Source: Magnetococcales bacterium
GTDB lineage: Bacteria; Pseudomonadota; Magnetococcia; Magnetococcales; Magnetaquicoccaceae
DNA: 56,097 bases
NCBI GenBank assembly: GCA_002753095.1
Contig: PDZU01000012.1
Coordinates: forward strand, 1 to 56,097
Direction of reading: 5' to 3'
A program made the translations under genes and the position numbers. The notes beneath the pieces were generated by a model, which saw only the letters and a list, made by a program, of their open reading frames with translations, did not search any database and was not told the DNA's origin. Numbering within the stretch: the stretch's first letter is position 1; each line of letters starts with the position of its first letter. This document shows, piece by piece, positions 9,202-17,318 of the stretch.

Positions 9202-10110
9202 ATGGAAGACAATTCGCCCGACCATGCCGCGCTGGAGCTCACCACCCTGACCCTGCAGGATCTGTTGCAGCGGTATCTGACGGAGATCGCCAGCACAAAA
9301 TCGCCGGTGACCTATGCCCAGGAGAGCCGTATCGCGCAGCACCTGAGTACGCGCCTGGGGGCAATACCGCTCAGCGAGCTGACCCCCCTGTTGCTGACGC
9401 AGTTTCGCGCCACCCGCATGCAGGAGGCTTCGGCCAGCACGGTCAGCCGCGATTTGAACCTGCTCACCCAGGTCATCGAAACCGCCATCACCGTCTGGCA
9501 GGTACAACTGACCGGTAACCCGCTGCGTTCGGTAGCCGATCCGCTGGAGGTGCATGGGCGTGGTCGGCAACTGCGCCCCGGCGAGCGGTTGCGCCTGATC
9601 ACCGCCTGCAACCGCCACAGCAACCCCATGCTGGGTTGGGTTGTGCGCATCATCCTGAGCACCGGCATGCGCAAAATGGAGGTACTCAACCTGCATCGCA
9701 GCCATATCGAACTGCCCAAACGGGTGGTGCATCTACCCAGAACCGGCTCTTTCCCCCCCCGTGATATTCCCTTGAGCCAGGAGGCGGTCATCCCGTTTCA
9801 GGAGGCGCTCAGTTTTGTCAAAGGGATCACCGACACGCCGCTGCTTTTTTTTGGCGAACCGGGCAAATTTGCCGTGCGCCGTCCCTATGCCATTGATCGG
9901 GTGTTGCGTCAGGCTCTGAACCGGGCCCGCTTGAAACCCTTCAGTTGCAACGAACTGCGCGATGATGCCATCCAGCGCATGCGGGAGGCGGGTTTGAGCG
10001 AAGAGGAGGTGGTGGCCATTACCGGCACCCGCACCTTGCGTATTGATCGCCGTGCGGCCCACCTGCAGCCTGAGGTATTGATTCAGCGTCTGGACCAGTT
10101 GGAGCCATGA
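9202..10110 (+). CDS. Degenerate tyrosine recombinase (integrase-fold) protein
   Basis: The 302-residue protein has the architecture of a phage-type integrase: an N-terminal SAM-like core-binding domain (TLQDLLQRYLTEIAS to ASASTVSRDLNLL) and a C-terminal catalytic-fold domain. The first catalytic arginine is kept (ILSTGMRKMEVLNL). The HxLR box reads CNELRDD, so its first histidine is Asn. The box that normally holds the nucleophile reads RRAAHLQPE, where relatives have RYAHLSPE, so the Tyr is Ala. It is therefore unlikely to cut DNA and may be a DNA-binding remnant or domesticated protein. ATG at 9202 was preferred; an in-frame GTG/ATG ten codons earlier is possible. Its stop overlaps the miaA start as ATGA. 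Confidence 0.8.
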   Translation: MEDNSPDHAALELTTLTLQDLLQRYLTEIASTKSPVTYAQESRIAQHLSTRLGAIPLSELTPLLLTQFRATRMQEASASTVSRDLNLLTQVIETAITVWQVQLTGNPLRSVADPLEVHGRGRQLRPGERLRLITACNRHSNPMLGWVVRIILSTGMRKMEVLNLHRSHIELPKRVVHLPRTGSFPPRDIPLSQEAVIPFQEALSFVKGITDTPLLFFGEPGKFAVRRPYAIDRVLRQALNRARLKPFSCNELRDDAIQRMREAGLSEEEVVAITGTRTLRIDRRAAHLQPEVLIQRLDQLEP

Positions 10111-11039
10111 GCAGCCCAGCGTCGCCTATACCGTTGTGGGTGCTGCTGGGCGCCACGGCCAGCGGCAAAACCCGGCTGGCGGTGGCCTTGGCACAGCACA
10201 TGGCCGACAGCCACGCCATCCCGTGTGAAATTCTCTCTGCCGACTCGCGCCAAGTTTTTCGCGGCATGGATATTGGTACCGGCAAGGATCTGCAGGAGTA
10301 TGGCAGCCTGCCCTGCCATTTGATCGACATTTGCCAACCGGGCCAGGAGTTCAGCGTTTACGACTTTCAGCACCATTTTGGCGTTGCGTTGCGCGCCATT
10401 CTGGATCGGGGCAGACAGCCCTTTCTGGTGGGCGGGACCGGTTTGTATATCGATGCCATTGTGCGGGGGTATCATCTGCAACCGGTTCCGGAAAACCCGG
10501 AGTTGCGCCAGCAGTTGGCCACCTGCACGATGGACGAACTGGCAGCCCGTCTGCGCCACTGGCGTCCGCACCTGCACAATCATACGGATCTGGACAGTCG
10601 GGAACGGGCTGTGCGGGCCATTGAAATTGCCGAACATAACGCCCACCATCCCCCTGTCACGCCGTTGCCTGCCCTGCGACCGTTGGTCATGGGACTACGC
10701 TGGCCGCGCCCCATTCTGCGCCAACGGATCACCGAACGGTTGCATAGCCGTCTGGATGCGGGCTTGTTGCCGGAGGTACAGGGACTGCTTGCCCAAGGGG
10801 TCAGCATGGCGCGTCTGGCGGCCTATGGTTTGGAATACCGTTTTGCCTGCCGCCATCTGCAGGGGGAGTTGGATTGGCCGAGCTTTGTGCAGGGGTTGAA
10901 CCAGGCCATTCACCAGTTTGCCAAACGGCAGGAGACCTGGTTTCGCCACATGGAGCGTCTGGGGGTCACCATCCACTGGCTGGAGGCGGAGCAGGAACCG
11001 CTGCAGAGTGCGATTGCTTTTTTGGAGCGGCAGCTATGA
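10107..11039 (+). CDS. miaA: tRNA dimethylallyltransferase
   Basis: MiaA transfers the dimethylallyl group to A37 of tRNAs that read UNN codons. The protein has 310 residues, a normal length. The P-loop GATASGKT is at residues 15-22, followed by ILSADSRQVFRGMDIGTGK (the DSR and GTGK motifs), FLVGGTGLYIDAI and DLDSRERAVRAIE. RQETWFRHM, the conserved QxTWFR-type motif, is near the C-terminus. ATG at 10107 overlaps the stop of the upstream recombinase-like gene, so the two are coupled. The 3' end runs six bases into the convergent TauE/SafE gene. Confidence 0.96.
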   Translation: MSSPASPIPLWVLLGATASGKTRLAVALAQHMADSHAIPCEILSADSRQVFRGMDIGTGKDLQEYGSLPCHLIDICQPGQEFSVYDFQHHFGVALRAILDRGRQPFLVGGTGLYIDAIVRGYHLQPVPENPELRQQLATCTMDELAARLRHWRPHLHNHTDLDSRERAVRAIEIAEHNAHHPPVTPLPALRPLVMGLRWPRPILRQRITERLHSRLDAGLLPEVQGLLAQGVSMARLAAYGLEYRFACRHLQGELDWPSFVQGLNQAIHQFAKRQETWFRHMERLGVTIHWLEAEQEPLQSAIAFLERQL

Positions 11040-11786
11040 CACAGGCCAGGTCAACCAGGCGCGCACCATCACTACCATGCCGGAGAGCCCGGCGATGGTC
11101 AAAATCGCCCAACGCAACAGTTCCCGGCGTTGGTCCAACCAGGCACTGACCCGCTGTGCCAGCACGATTCCCACGCCGACCGGCGGCAACAGGGCAACAC
11201 CCAGGGCAATTTCTGACCAGCCTACCCGTTCGATGGCCGCCAACGACAACAGCGTCAGCAGGCCGGTCAGGGTAAAGAACATGGCCAAGGTGTGGCGAAA
11301 CAGCATGCTGGGCAAACTTTGCAGCACCAGTGCTACCGGCGGACCACCCATGGTGGTGGTGACCGACAACACCGCCGCACAGATACCTGCGGGCAAAAGC
11401 GCCTGTTTGCGCACAGGGGGATGCCAACCCGCCGCCGAAATGCCCACCGCACCCAAGACCAGCACACCAAACAAAAAAGCCATGGGATGTGGTGCCAGAT
11501 GCTGCACCAACTGCGCCCCAAGCCATAACCCCGGCAGCACCCCCAACATCATCCAGAACAGCAGATCACCACGCACCCAACGCCAGCCCCGGATCGACAT
11601 GGTCACGGTCAAGCTCAACGAGGCGACCATCAGGGAGCCAGGAATCAGCTCCGGTTGCCACAACATCAGCAAAGGAGCGGCCAACAGACCAAAACCAAAA
11701 CCCACACTGGCTTGCAATACCGTGGCCGACACAATGATCCCATAGGTAACCAGCCAGTGCCACCAGCCCAGATCCACCGCCATCAT
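11034..11786 (-). CDS. TauE/SafE-family membrane permease
   Basis: The protein has about 250 residues with around seven to eight hydrophobic segments and the duplicated layout of the TauE/SafE (DUF81) family, putative exporters of sulfite, sulfoacetate or other organic anions. Visible features are ASVGFGFGLLAAPLL in the first repeat (the Gly-rich loop of the family) and VTTTMGGPPVALVLQ in the second, the signature GPP-type motif. ATG at 11786 (MMAVDLGW) was chosen; a GTG at 11834 is in frame but has no RBS. The substrate cannot be told. It converges on miaA with a six-base overlap. Confidence 0.85.
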   Translation of the reverse strand: MMAVDLGWWHWLVTYGIIVSATVLQASVGFGFGLLAAPLLMLWQPELIPGSLMVASLSLTVTMSIRGWRWVRGDLLFWMMLGVLPGLWLGAQLVQHLAPHPMAFLFGVLVLGAVGISAAGWHPPVRKQALLPAGICAAVLSVTTTMGGPPVALVLQSLPSMLFRHTLAMFFTLTGLLTLLSLAAIERVGWSEIALGVALLPPVGVGIVLAQRVSAWLDQRRELLRWAILTIAGLSGMVVMVRAWLTWPVS

Positions 11787-12026
11787 CTCATTCACGCTGC
11801 CCAAACTCCCTGTTCCCGCTTTGCTGCCCGTCACCCTTTATGTCAGCCTCTCTTCTACAGACCACAGCCCCGGTCGAGCAAAGGGCTGGGTGGATAATAT
11901 TTATCCGGTTTTTTGCTTTTCAAGCCCTTGTCGCATGCTGTATGCTAGCGGGGATCATTTGTTCCAGTTCAACGTGTGCCCGGCATGCGTTGTTTGCACC
12001 ACTTCCGTTTATAGGGGATTTTGTCG

Positions 12027-12722
12027 ATGTGTGATCATCTGTTAACCCGGCGCTCTCTGCTCACCGGTATGGCGATCGGTGTCGGGAGCTTGATCCTGCC
12101 CAAACTTCCCTGGGCCAGCGCTTCCGAGCAACCCAGCATGAGCCCAGAGGCCGCGCTGCAACTGCTCAAGGAGGGTCATGCCCGCTTTTTGGCCGGCAAA
12201 CCGGAACGGCCCAATCTGACCCCGCAACGCATCGCGGAAACCTTCAGCAAAGGACAACATCCCTTTGCCAGCATCATCTCCTGCTCTGATTCCCGCGTTC
12301 CGGTAGAACATATCTTCGACCGAGGCATCGGCGATCTGTTTGTCATCCGCGTGGCCGGTAATGTAGCGGATACCGACGAGATTGGCACCACCGAATATGG
12401 CGCCGGCCATCTCATGACCCCGCTGGTGTTGGTGCTTGGCCATACCAAGTGCGGGGCGGTGACCGCCGTGGTCAAAGGGGATCAGGTTGGTGGCAGCATT
12501 CCGCCACTGGTTGATAACATCATCCCCGCCGCGCAACGTGCCAAGGCCAAAGGGTTGACCGGAGATGCCTTGATTCTGGACGCCATCCGGGAAAATGTCC
12601 AGCAATCCATGCAGGATCTGCTGGCACGCAGCCATGAGTTGCATCATCTGCAGGAGTCCGGCAAAATCAAGGTGGCGGGTGCCATTTATCATGTGGAAGA
12701 TGGCGCCATCGAGTGGCTGTAA
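12027..12722 (+). CDS. Beta-carbonic anhydrase with Tat signal peptide
   Basis: The enzyme interconverts CO2 and bicarbonate. The zinc ligands of the beta class are visible: C86 and D88 in SCSDSRVP, and H139 and C142 in GHTKCGAV. The N-terminus has a twin-arginine motif (LTRRSLLTG), a hydrophobic stretch and an Ala-rich cleavage region near WASASE, so the folded enzyme is predicted to be exported to the periplasm by the Tat system. ATG at 12027 follows AGGGGA; an upstream in-frame TTG is possible. It precedes the kinase gene by 29 bases and may be co-transcribed with it. Confidence 0.93.
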   Translation: MCDHLLTRRSLLTGMAIGVGSLILPKLPWASASEQPSMSPEAALQLLKEGHARFLAGKPERPNLTPQRIAETFSKGQHPFASIISCSDSRVPVEHIFDRGIGDLFVIRVAGNVADTDEIGTTEYGAGHLMTPLVLVLGHTKCGAVTAVVKGDQVGGSIPPLVDNIIPAAQRAKAKGLTGDALILDAIRENVQQSMQDLLARSHELHHLQESGKIKVAGAIYHVEDGAIEWL

Positions 12723-12751
12723 ATCCCATCGTTGCATCAAGGAGCGCAGGA

Positions 12752-14500
12752 ATGATCAGGGCGGAAAAAGAACAAATCGCCATCGGCAGCATGCTGCAAA
12801 ACTATCGCATCGATGGCGTGCTGGGACAAGGTGGTTTTGGTATCACGTATCGTGGCGTTGATACCTCCGATAACCGCGCCGTCGCCATCAAAGAGTATTT
12901 TCCCCGCTCCATGGCCATTCGCGAACCCGATGGCATGGTTCGCCCGAAAAGTGATGGGGAAGAGGACAAGCGGATGTTCGCCTGGGGTCTGGAGCGGTTC
13001 CGCAAGGAGATCCTGACCCTGGCCAAATTCACCCACGATAATATTGTCCCCATTTTGTATTTTTTTGAGACTCTGGGTACCGTCTACATGGTCATGCCCT
13101 TTGTTGAGGGAGACAGCCTGAAGGCGCACGTCAAAAAATGTCGCGGCATGACCGAAGAGCGTTTGCTCAACATCGTGGTGCCTTTGCTGGGCGGCCTGGA
13201 GATCATGCACAAGGTGGGTTTTTTGCATCGGGACATCAAGCCGGACAATATTTTTATTCAGCACCATAACAGTCAACCGTTGCTGTTGGATTTTGGTGCC
13301 ACGCGGCAGGCCATGGGGGTGGATAAAAATGCTGCCATGACGGTGGTGATGACCCCAGAGTATGCCCCGATGGAGCAGGGCCATGCCGATGCCAGCAAGC
13401 AGGGTCCGTGGACCGATATTTTTTCCATGGGTGCGGTGATGTTTTGGGCGGTCACGGAGATCAAGCCGATTTCGGCGACGGTGCGCGCCACGTCGGTGTT
13501 GAGCCAGGAGCCGGATCCGTTGCCGCCGGTGGCCCAGGTGGCCAAGGGACAATATTCGGAGCGGGTTTTGAAGGCCATTGATCATGCCATTCGCATCTCG
13601 GCCAACGACCGTCCGCAGACCATTGCCGAGTGGCGGGACGAGATGTTGGGTACGCCGCAAGGTTTGTCGCCTTCCATGCGCAATTTGAGTGGACGTGTGG
13701 CCCAGATGGCTGGGCGGCGCCCCATGCCGACCATTGACCGTTCTGCGTTGCGCAGTGGGCCAGCGCCCGTGCCGCCGCGCAGCAGTGAGCCCCCTTTGGC
13801 GCCGCCCCCGGAACCGCTTGCAGCGACCGCAGCACCACAGGAGGCGGACAGTGGTACAGCCTCTGACACCTCTGTCAGTATTGCGCTCCAGCCTGCCGCC
13901 CCTGCCGGGGCGGGTGCTCCCCCTTTGCGGGGCATGACCTTGCAACGTCCGGCCTTTGCCACCCGTGCCGGGGCAGCCGCGCAATCTGGTGGCAATACCA
14001 TAGTAACAACCCCTCGGCCATCACTCATGGCCAATCGGCCTGCACCGCGCAGCGCGGATGCGGAAGAGACCGTAGCCCCCACACTACCCCCCGCCGTCAA
14101 CCCCCAGTCGGATCGTTTCATCGATAACGGCGATGGCACCATCGTCGATCGCAAGTATCGGCTGATGGGCCTCAAGAATGTCAAATGCTTTGGCAGAAAA
14201 CCGTGGTCGGAGGCATTGTCTGCGGTTCGAGATCTGTCCAGCGGCAATTGTGGGCTTGCGGACGGTTCACACAGTGGTGACTGGCGTCTGCCCACCAAGG
14301 ATGAACTGCCGATTTTGGCGGAGTGGAAGGAGTGTGGTGTTTTCCCCGGTGTCCCGCCGTTTGATGATTTTTGGTCGCGTGATGTCAACCCGGACAATAC
14401 AGCCAATGCTTGGTTTGTCGGCATTGACTCTGGCAAAATTGATCAAGGAGCCAAATGGATCGAAAACCGTTTCTGGCCCGTGCGCACCTTCCGTCGTTAA
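12752..14500 (+). CDS. Hanks-type Ser/Thr protein kinase with DUF1566-like C-terminus
   Basis: This 582-residue protein has an N-terminal kinase domain (about residues 15-300). It contains the Gly loop GQGGFG at 25-30, catalytic Lys47 in VAIKEYFP, HRDIKPDN with H159 and D161, and LLLDFGATRQ with D180. All catalytic residues are present, so it should be active. A Pro/Ala-rich linker (about 310-445) leads to a C-terminal DUF1566/Lcl-type domain (DRFIDNGDGTIVDRKYRLMG, SGDWRLPTKDEL), often seen in secreted or ligand-binding proteins. No transmembrane helix separates the two. AAGGAG lies before ATG 12752. Its 3' end overlaps the rhodanese gene by 46 bases. Confidence 0.9.
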   Translation: MIRAEKEQIAIGSMLQNYRIDGVLGQGGFGITYRGVDTSDNRAVAIKEYFPRSMAIREPDGMVRPKSDGEEDKRMFAWGLERFRKEILTLAKFTHDNIVPILYFFETLGTVYMVMPFVEGDSLKAHVKKCRGMTEERLLNIVVPLLGGLEIMHKVGFLHRDIKPDNIFIQHHNSQPLLLDFGATRQAMGVDKNAAMTVVMTPEYAPMEQGHADASKQGPWTDIFSMGAVMFWAVTEIKPISATVRATSVLSQEPDPLPPVAQVAKGQYSERVLKAIDHAIRISANDRPQTIAEWRDEMLGTPQGLSPSMRNLSGRVAQMAGRRPMPTIDRSALRSGPAPVPPRSSEPPLAPPPEPLAATAAPQEADSGTASDTSVSIALQPAAPAGAGAPPLRGMTLQRPAFATRAGAAAQSGGNTIVTTPRPSLMANRPAPRSADAEETVAPTLPPAVNPQSDRFIDNGDGTIVDRKYRLMGLKNVKCFGRKPWSEALSAVRDLSSGNCGLADGSHSGDWRLPTKDELPILAEWKECGVFPGVPPFDDFWSRDVNPDNTANAWFVGIDSGKIDQGAKWIENRFWPVRTFRR

Positions 14501-15327
14501 GACGGTTGTTGATTTTGTGTGATTTTTCCTGGCTGGTTTCAGCCAGGAAAATCTTTCTTTTTTTGGCTGGGCTGGGCGTACTCTTGTGCTTTGGCCAGGC
14601 GTGGGCCGGCGAAGAGAACGACCCTTATCCGGTCAAAATAACGGCTAACCTGCCTTTTGTCGATCTGCCGCAGTTGCACAATGGCAAGGATGTGCGCCTG
14701 CAGCGGGATCAAAATCCAGACAGCGTGCTTGATTTTGATTTTTCCTACATTGCCCGCAAATGTCCCCCCTTTTGTATCCAACCGATGACGCTCAGCCCAG
14801 GCGTTGAGACCATTGGTGAACTGGAAGTGATTGACACCATCAAGCGCATTGCACAAAAGGACAATTCTTTTCTCCTTATCGACTCCCGCACGGATGAATG
14901 GTTAAGAAAGGGGATGATTCCTGGGGCTGTTTCCATCCCCTGGACCAAGTTGCATCACAAACATACGGACAAGGAGACCTTGACCGATATTTTAGAGATG
15001 CAGTTTGGGGTTGTGAAGGAGGATGGGCTGCTCAGTTTTCAGTATGCCAAGACGCTGGTCTTTTACTGCAACGGCAACTGGTGCGGTCAGTCGCCCACCT
15101 CCATCCGTTCTTTGCTGCTGTTGGGGTATCCCCCCCATAAACTGAAGTGGTATCGGGACGGCATGCAGGGTTGGATGATGTTGGGGTTGACCACGGTCAC
15201 CCCGGCGGAGGCGGCGGTCAAGGTTGGTGATCATAAAAAGAGCGACGCTTTGGACGCCAAGGCGGCGGAGGCAAAGGCGCTTGAGGGTAAAACAGCCCCT
15301 TCCTCCCCCTCTGAAAGCCGGCCATGA
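14455..15327 (+). CDS. Exported rhodanese-like protein
   Basis: The protein has 290 residues. A long basic leader precedes a hydrophobic segment (FLFLAGLGVLLCFGQAWAG, about 34-52) that looks like a signal peptide ending at AWA. The rhodanese domain includes FLLIDSRTDEW, GMIPGAVSIPW and the active loop FYCNGNWCGQSPTSI, whose cysteines could carry persulfide. The C-terminus is Lys/Ala-rich. ATG 14455 has AAGGAG five bases upstream and lies inside the kinase gene; no later ATG exists before the signal segment. A perfect-looking hairpin lies in its early codons (14521-14553). Substrate and role are unknown. Confidence 0.82.
   Translation: MDRKPFLARAHLPSLRRLLILCDFSWLVSARKIFLFLAGLGVLLCFGQAWAGEENDPYPVKITANLPFVDLPQLHNGKDVRLQRDQNPDSVLDFDFSYIARKCPPFCIQPMTLSPGVETIGELEVIDTIKRIAQKDNSFLLIDSRTDEWLRKGMIPGAVSIPWTKLHHKHTDKETLTDILEMQFGVVKEDGLLSFQYAKTLVFYCNGNWCGQSPTSIRSLLLLGYPPHKLKWYRDGMQGWMMLGLTTVTPAEAAVKVGDHKKSDALDAKAAEAKALEGKTAPSSPSESRP
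14521..14553 (+). promoter_or_regulatory. Hairpin plus T-tract inside the rhodanese 5' coding region
   Basis: TTTCCTGGCTG and CAGCCAGGAAA form an 11-bp perfect stem with a four-base loop. It extends outward to GAT/ATC with one bulge and is followed by TCTTTCTTTTTTT. The shape is that of a rho-independent terminator, placed 21 bases after the kinase stop codon but within the first 35 codons of the rhodanese frame. It could trim transcripts after the kinase gene or attenuate the rhodanese gene. Confidence 0.6.
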
Positions 15328-15345
15328 ACAGGAGGCGAGTCTGCC

Positions 15346-16992
15346 ATGTGGCGTAATTATCGATTGATTTATCCGGTCACTCTATTTTTGCTGCTGGCCA
15401 TTTCTGCCACCCTGGGTGTGGGTTATGCCATCAACTTTGCCCTTCTGGAGGATGTTTTGCGGGAGCGCATGGTACGGCAGGCCGAGCAGGTTGGTCATGG
15501 CGTGCAGCAGGCGATGGAGCAAAAAATTCAGCGTTTGGAACGTTTTCGCAGTTCTTGGCTGGCCAATGTGCGTTGGAGTCAGGAGGCGCGCGCGGACAGT
15601 CGTTTGCTTGAGGATGCGCAGGAGGAGTCCCCGCAAAGCCGTTGGCAGCAGGTGGTAGATTTTTTCCCTTTTTGGGGGGTGGACTTTATTCTGTTGCTGG
15701 ATGGTGGCGGGCAGGTTAGCCAACGTATTCCCGCTGACATGCCGGTTGAGCGTCCGGTCCAGGCGGAGATTTTAAACAGGGTGCATGCGCAGATTGCCCA
15801 AAATCCGGCTTCCTGGCATTTGGGACAGGTAGCGGGCGAGTGGCAGGTCATGTTCCTGGTACCTGTGGCGCCAGACAAGGCGGGGGAGGCGCATAACACG
15901 CTGCTGTTTGGCCTTGCCCTATCCAAGGTGGTCAACGCGCTGTTGCACGAGAATGCGCAGGCGCCTTTTTTGCTGGCGGATGGGCAGGGGGCGCTTTTGG
16001 GGGCACGTTCTGCGCTTCCGGTACAGGCTTCTTTGGCGGCGACGGTGATCCAGAGCAAGGCGCCTTATTTGGCTTTTGACAGCGATCTACCCATTAACTT
16101 TTATTATACCCCGATTCCATTGTTGGATCAGACGTTGGCTTTGGTGATTCCGGTAGCTTTGGACGAGGTGCGGCAGGCGCTCAGCAACAGTCGCGAGCGT
16201 TTGGTTGCCTCGTTTGGGTTGCTCATTGTGATTTTGCTGGGTTTGGGGCTGTTCATGGAACATCTGCTGTTGCGTCCGTTGCGGCGTTTGCGGCAGAAGG
16301 CGGCCATCATGGTCAGCGTCTGTTCCCGTGAAGAGCAGGCGTTGTATTTGAACCCTCAGGAGCAGGGTAACGAAATCGTCCTACTGGAACGGGCCATGGA
16401 GGAGGCTTCGATCAAGATCTACGCCCATGTGGCGCATTTGGTGGACAGCAAGTGTCTATTGGAGGGGTATGCGCTGAAGGATCCGGTTACGGCGTTGGGC
16501 AACCGCCGCATGTTGGATGAATTTTTAGGGATGACGCTTGGCACCTGTCGCCGCAAGCAACGGCGGGTTGCCGTGTTGTTGCTTGTCCCGGAGATGGCTG
16601 TACAGAAGAGTGATCAGGATAATCAGCTATTGCGCGAGTTGGCCAACCGTCTATGCCGTCAGATGCGGAGTGAGGATTTGGCTTTTCGCATTGAGCACAA
16701 TGAATTTGTGAGTTTTGTGCCAGAGTGTGGGGATGAGGAGCAGGTATTGGCGTTGGTGTTCCGGTTGCATCGCACGTTGAGCAAGCCTTACGAGTTGGCG
16801 AATGGCGTGGTTCTGACGATCAAGATGCATATTGGTATTGCCATTTTTCCGGAGGCTGGGGATAGCGAGGAGGCGTTGCTTGGCAATGCGCGTGTTGCCC
16901 TGGACAGAGCGCGGCAGGGCAATGGGCCACCGTTTGCTCTGTTTAATCATCTGGAGGAGACGCAGGAGGATGGATCGGGATCGGCCCAATAA
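15346..16992 (+). CDS. Membrane sensor protein with degenerate GGDEF domain
   Basis: The protein has 548 residues. A transmembrane helix (about 9-31) is followed by a periplasmic sensor region of about 250 residues that looks Cache-like (DFILLLDGGGQVSQRIP). A second transmembrane helix (LLIVILLGLGLFMEHLLL, about 288-305) and a HAMP-like stretch come next. The C-terminal ~170 residues have the GGDEF fold (DPVTALGNRRMLDEF, RLCRQMRSEDLAFRI, IKMHIGIAIFPEAGDS), but the signature loop reads IEHNEF instead of GGDEF, so cyclase activity is unlikely. It may act as a c-di-GMP or GTP-responsive or purely structural output. AGGAGG lies 11 bases before the ATG. It follows the rhodanese gene by 18 bases. 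Confidence 0.85.
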   Translation: MWRNYRLIYPVTLFLLLAISATLGVGYAINFALLEDVLRERMVRQAEQVGHGVQQAMEQKIQRLERFRSSWLANVRWSQEARADSRLLEDAQEESPQSRWQQVVDFFPFWGVDFILLLDGGGQVSQRIPADMPVERPVQAEILNRVHAQIAQNPASWHLGQVAGEWQVMFLVPVAPDKAGEAHNTLLFGLALSKVVNALLHENAQAPFLLADGQGALLGARSALPVQASLAATVIQSKAPYLAFDSDLPINFYYTPIPLLDQTLALVIPVALDEVRQALSNSRERLVASFGLLIVILLGLGLFMEHLLLRPLRRLRQKAAIMVSVCSREEQALYLNPQEQGNEIVLLERAMEEASIKIYAHVAHLVDSKCLLEGYALKDPVTALGNRRMLDEFLGMTLGTCRRKQRRVAVLLLVPEMAVQKSDQDNQLLRELANRLCRQMRSEDLAFRIEHNEFVSFVPECGDEEQVLALVFRLHRTLSKPYELANGVVLTIKMHIGIAIFPEAGDSEEALLGNARVALDRARQGNGPPFALFNHLEETQEDGSGSAQ

Positions 16993-16995
16993 ATT

Positions 16996-17179
16996 TAAAT
17001 TTTTGCGGGGTCCAGGGGCGATCATCGCCCCTGGCGGGTGCAGGGCGGAGCCATGCTTGTAATGGCGCGCTTTCACCGGAGCAGATTTGCGCAGCAAATC
17101 TGCGTAGCGCGCCCAATCTGTGCCCCGCAGGGGCACGCTTTGGGAGGGCGGACGCCCGACTTTTAACATCGCGTGCCAT
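16996..17179 (-). repeat. Multi-hairpin intergenic repeat, copy 1
   Basis: This fills most of the 334-base gap after the GGDEF-like gene. Perfect or near-perfect stems are at 17012-17034 (11-bp arms around CAGGGGCGAT), 17081-17103 (GCAGATTTGC arms), 17120-17136 (GTGCCCC arms) and 17146-17157 (GGGCG arms). Read on the minus strand it starts with ATGGCACGCG, then GTCGGGCGTCCGCCCTCCC, and ends with GGACCCCGCAA. The same order occurs at 19500-19685 in inverted orientation, and a worn copy lies at 39538-39617. A short open frame runs from its ATG but diverges between copies, so I do not call a gene. The remainder, 17180-17318, shows nothing recognisable. Confidence 0.85.
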
Positions 17180-17318
17180 AGAGATTTCTTTTCTATTGAC
17201 TGGTGTTGCCATATCTATTGGATCCTGGCTCGGTGGAATGGCCAGACATCTGGGGAATGTATGATCAGGAGAATTCATTTTAATGCTAAAAAGCGTATAC
17301 ACCCGCTGTAAATAATTA

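Noticed and set aside
16943-17302. Short open frame starting within the repeat (MARDVKSRASALPK and similar)
   Set aside because: A related start is present in the copy at 19500, but the frames diverge soon after and follow palindromic DNA, so they are better explained as repeat sequence than as a protein.
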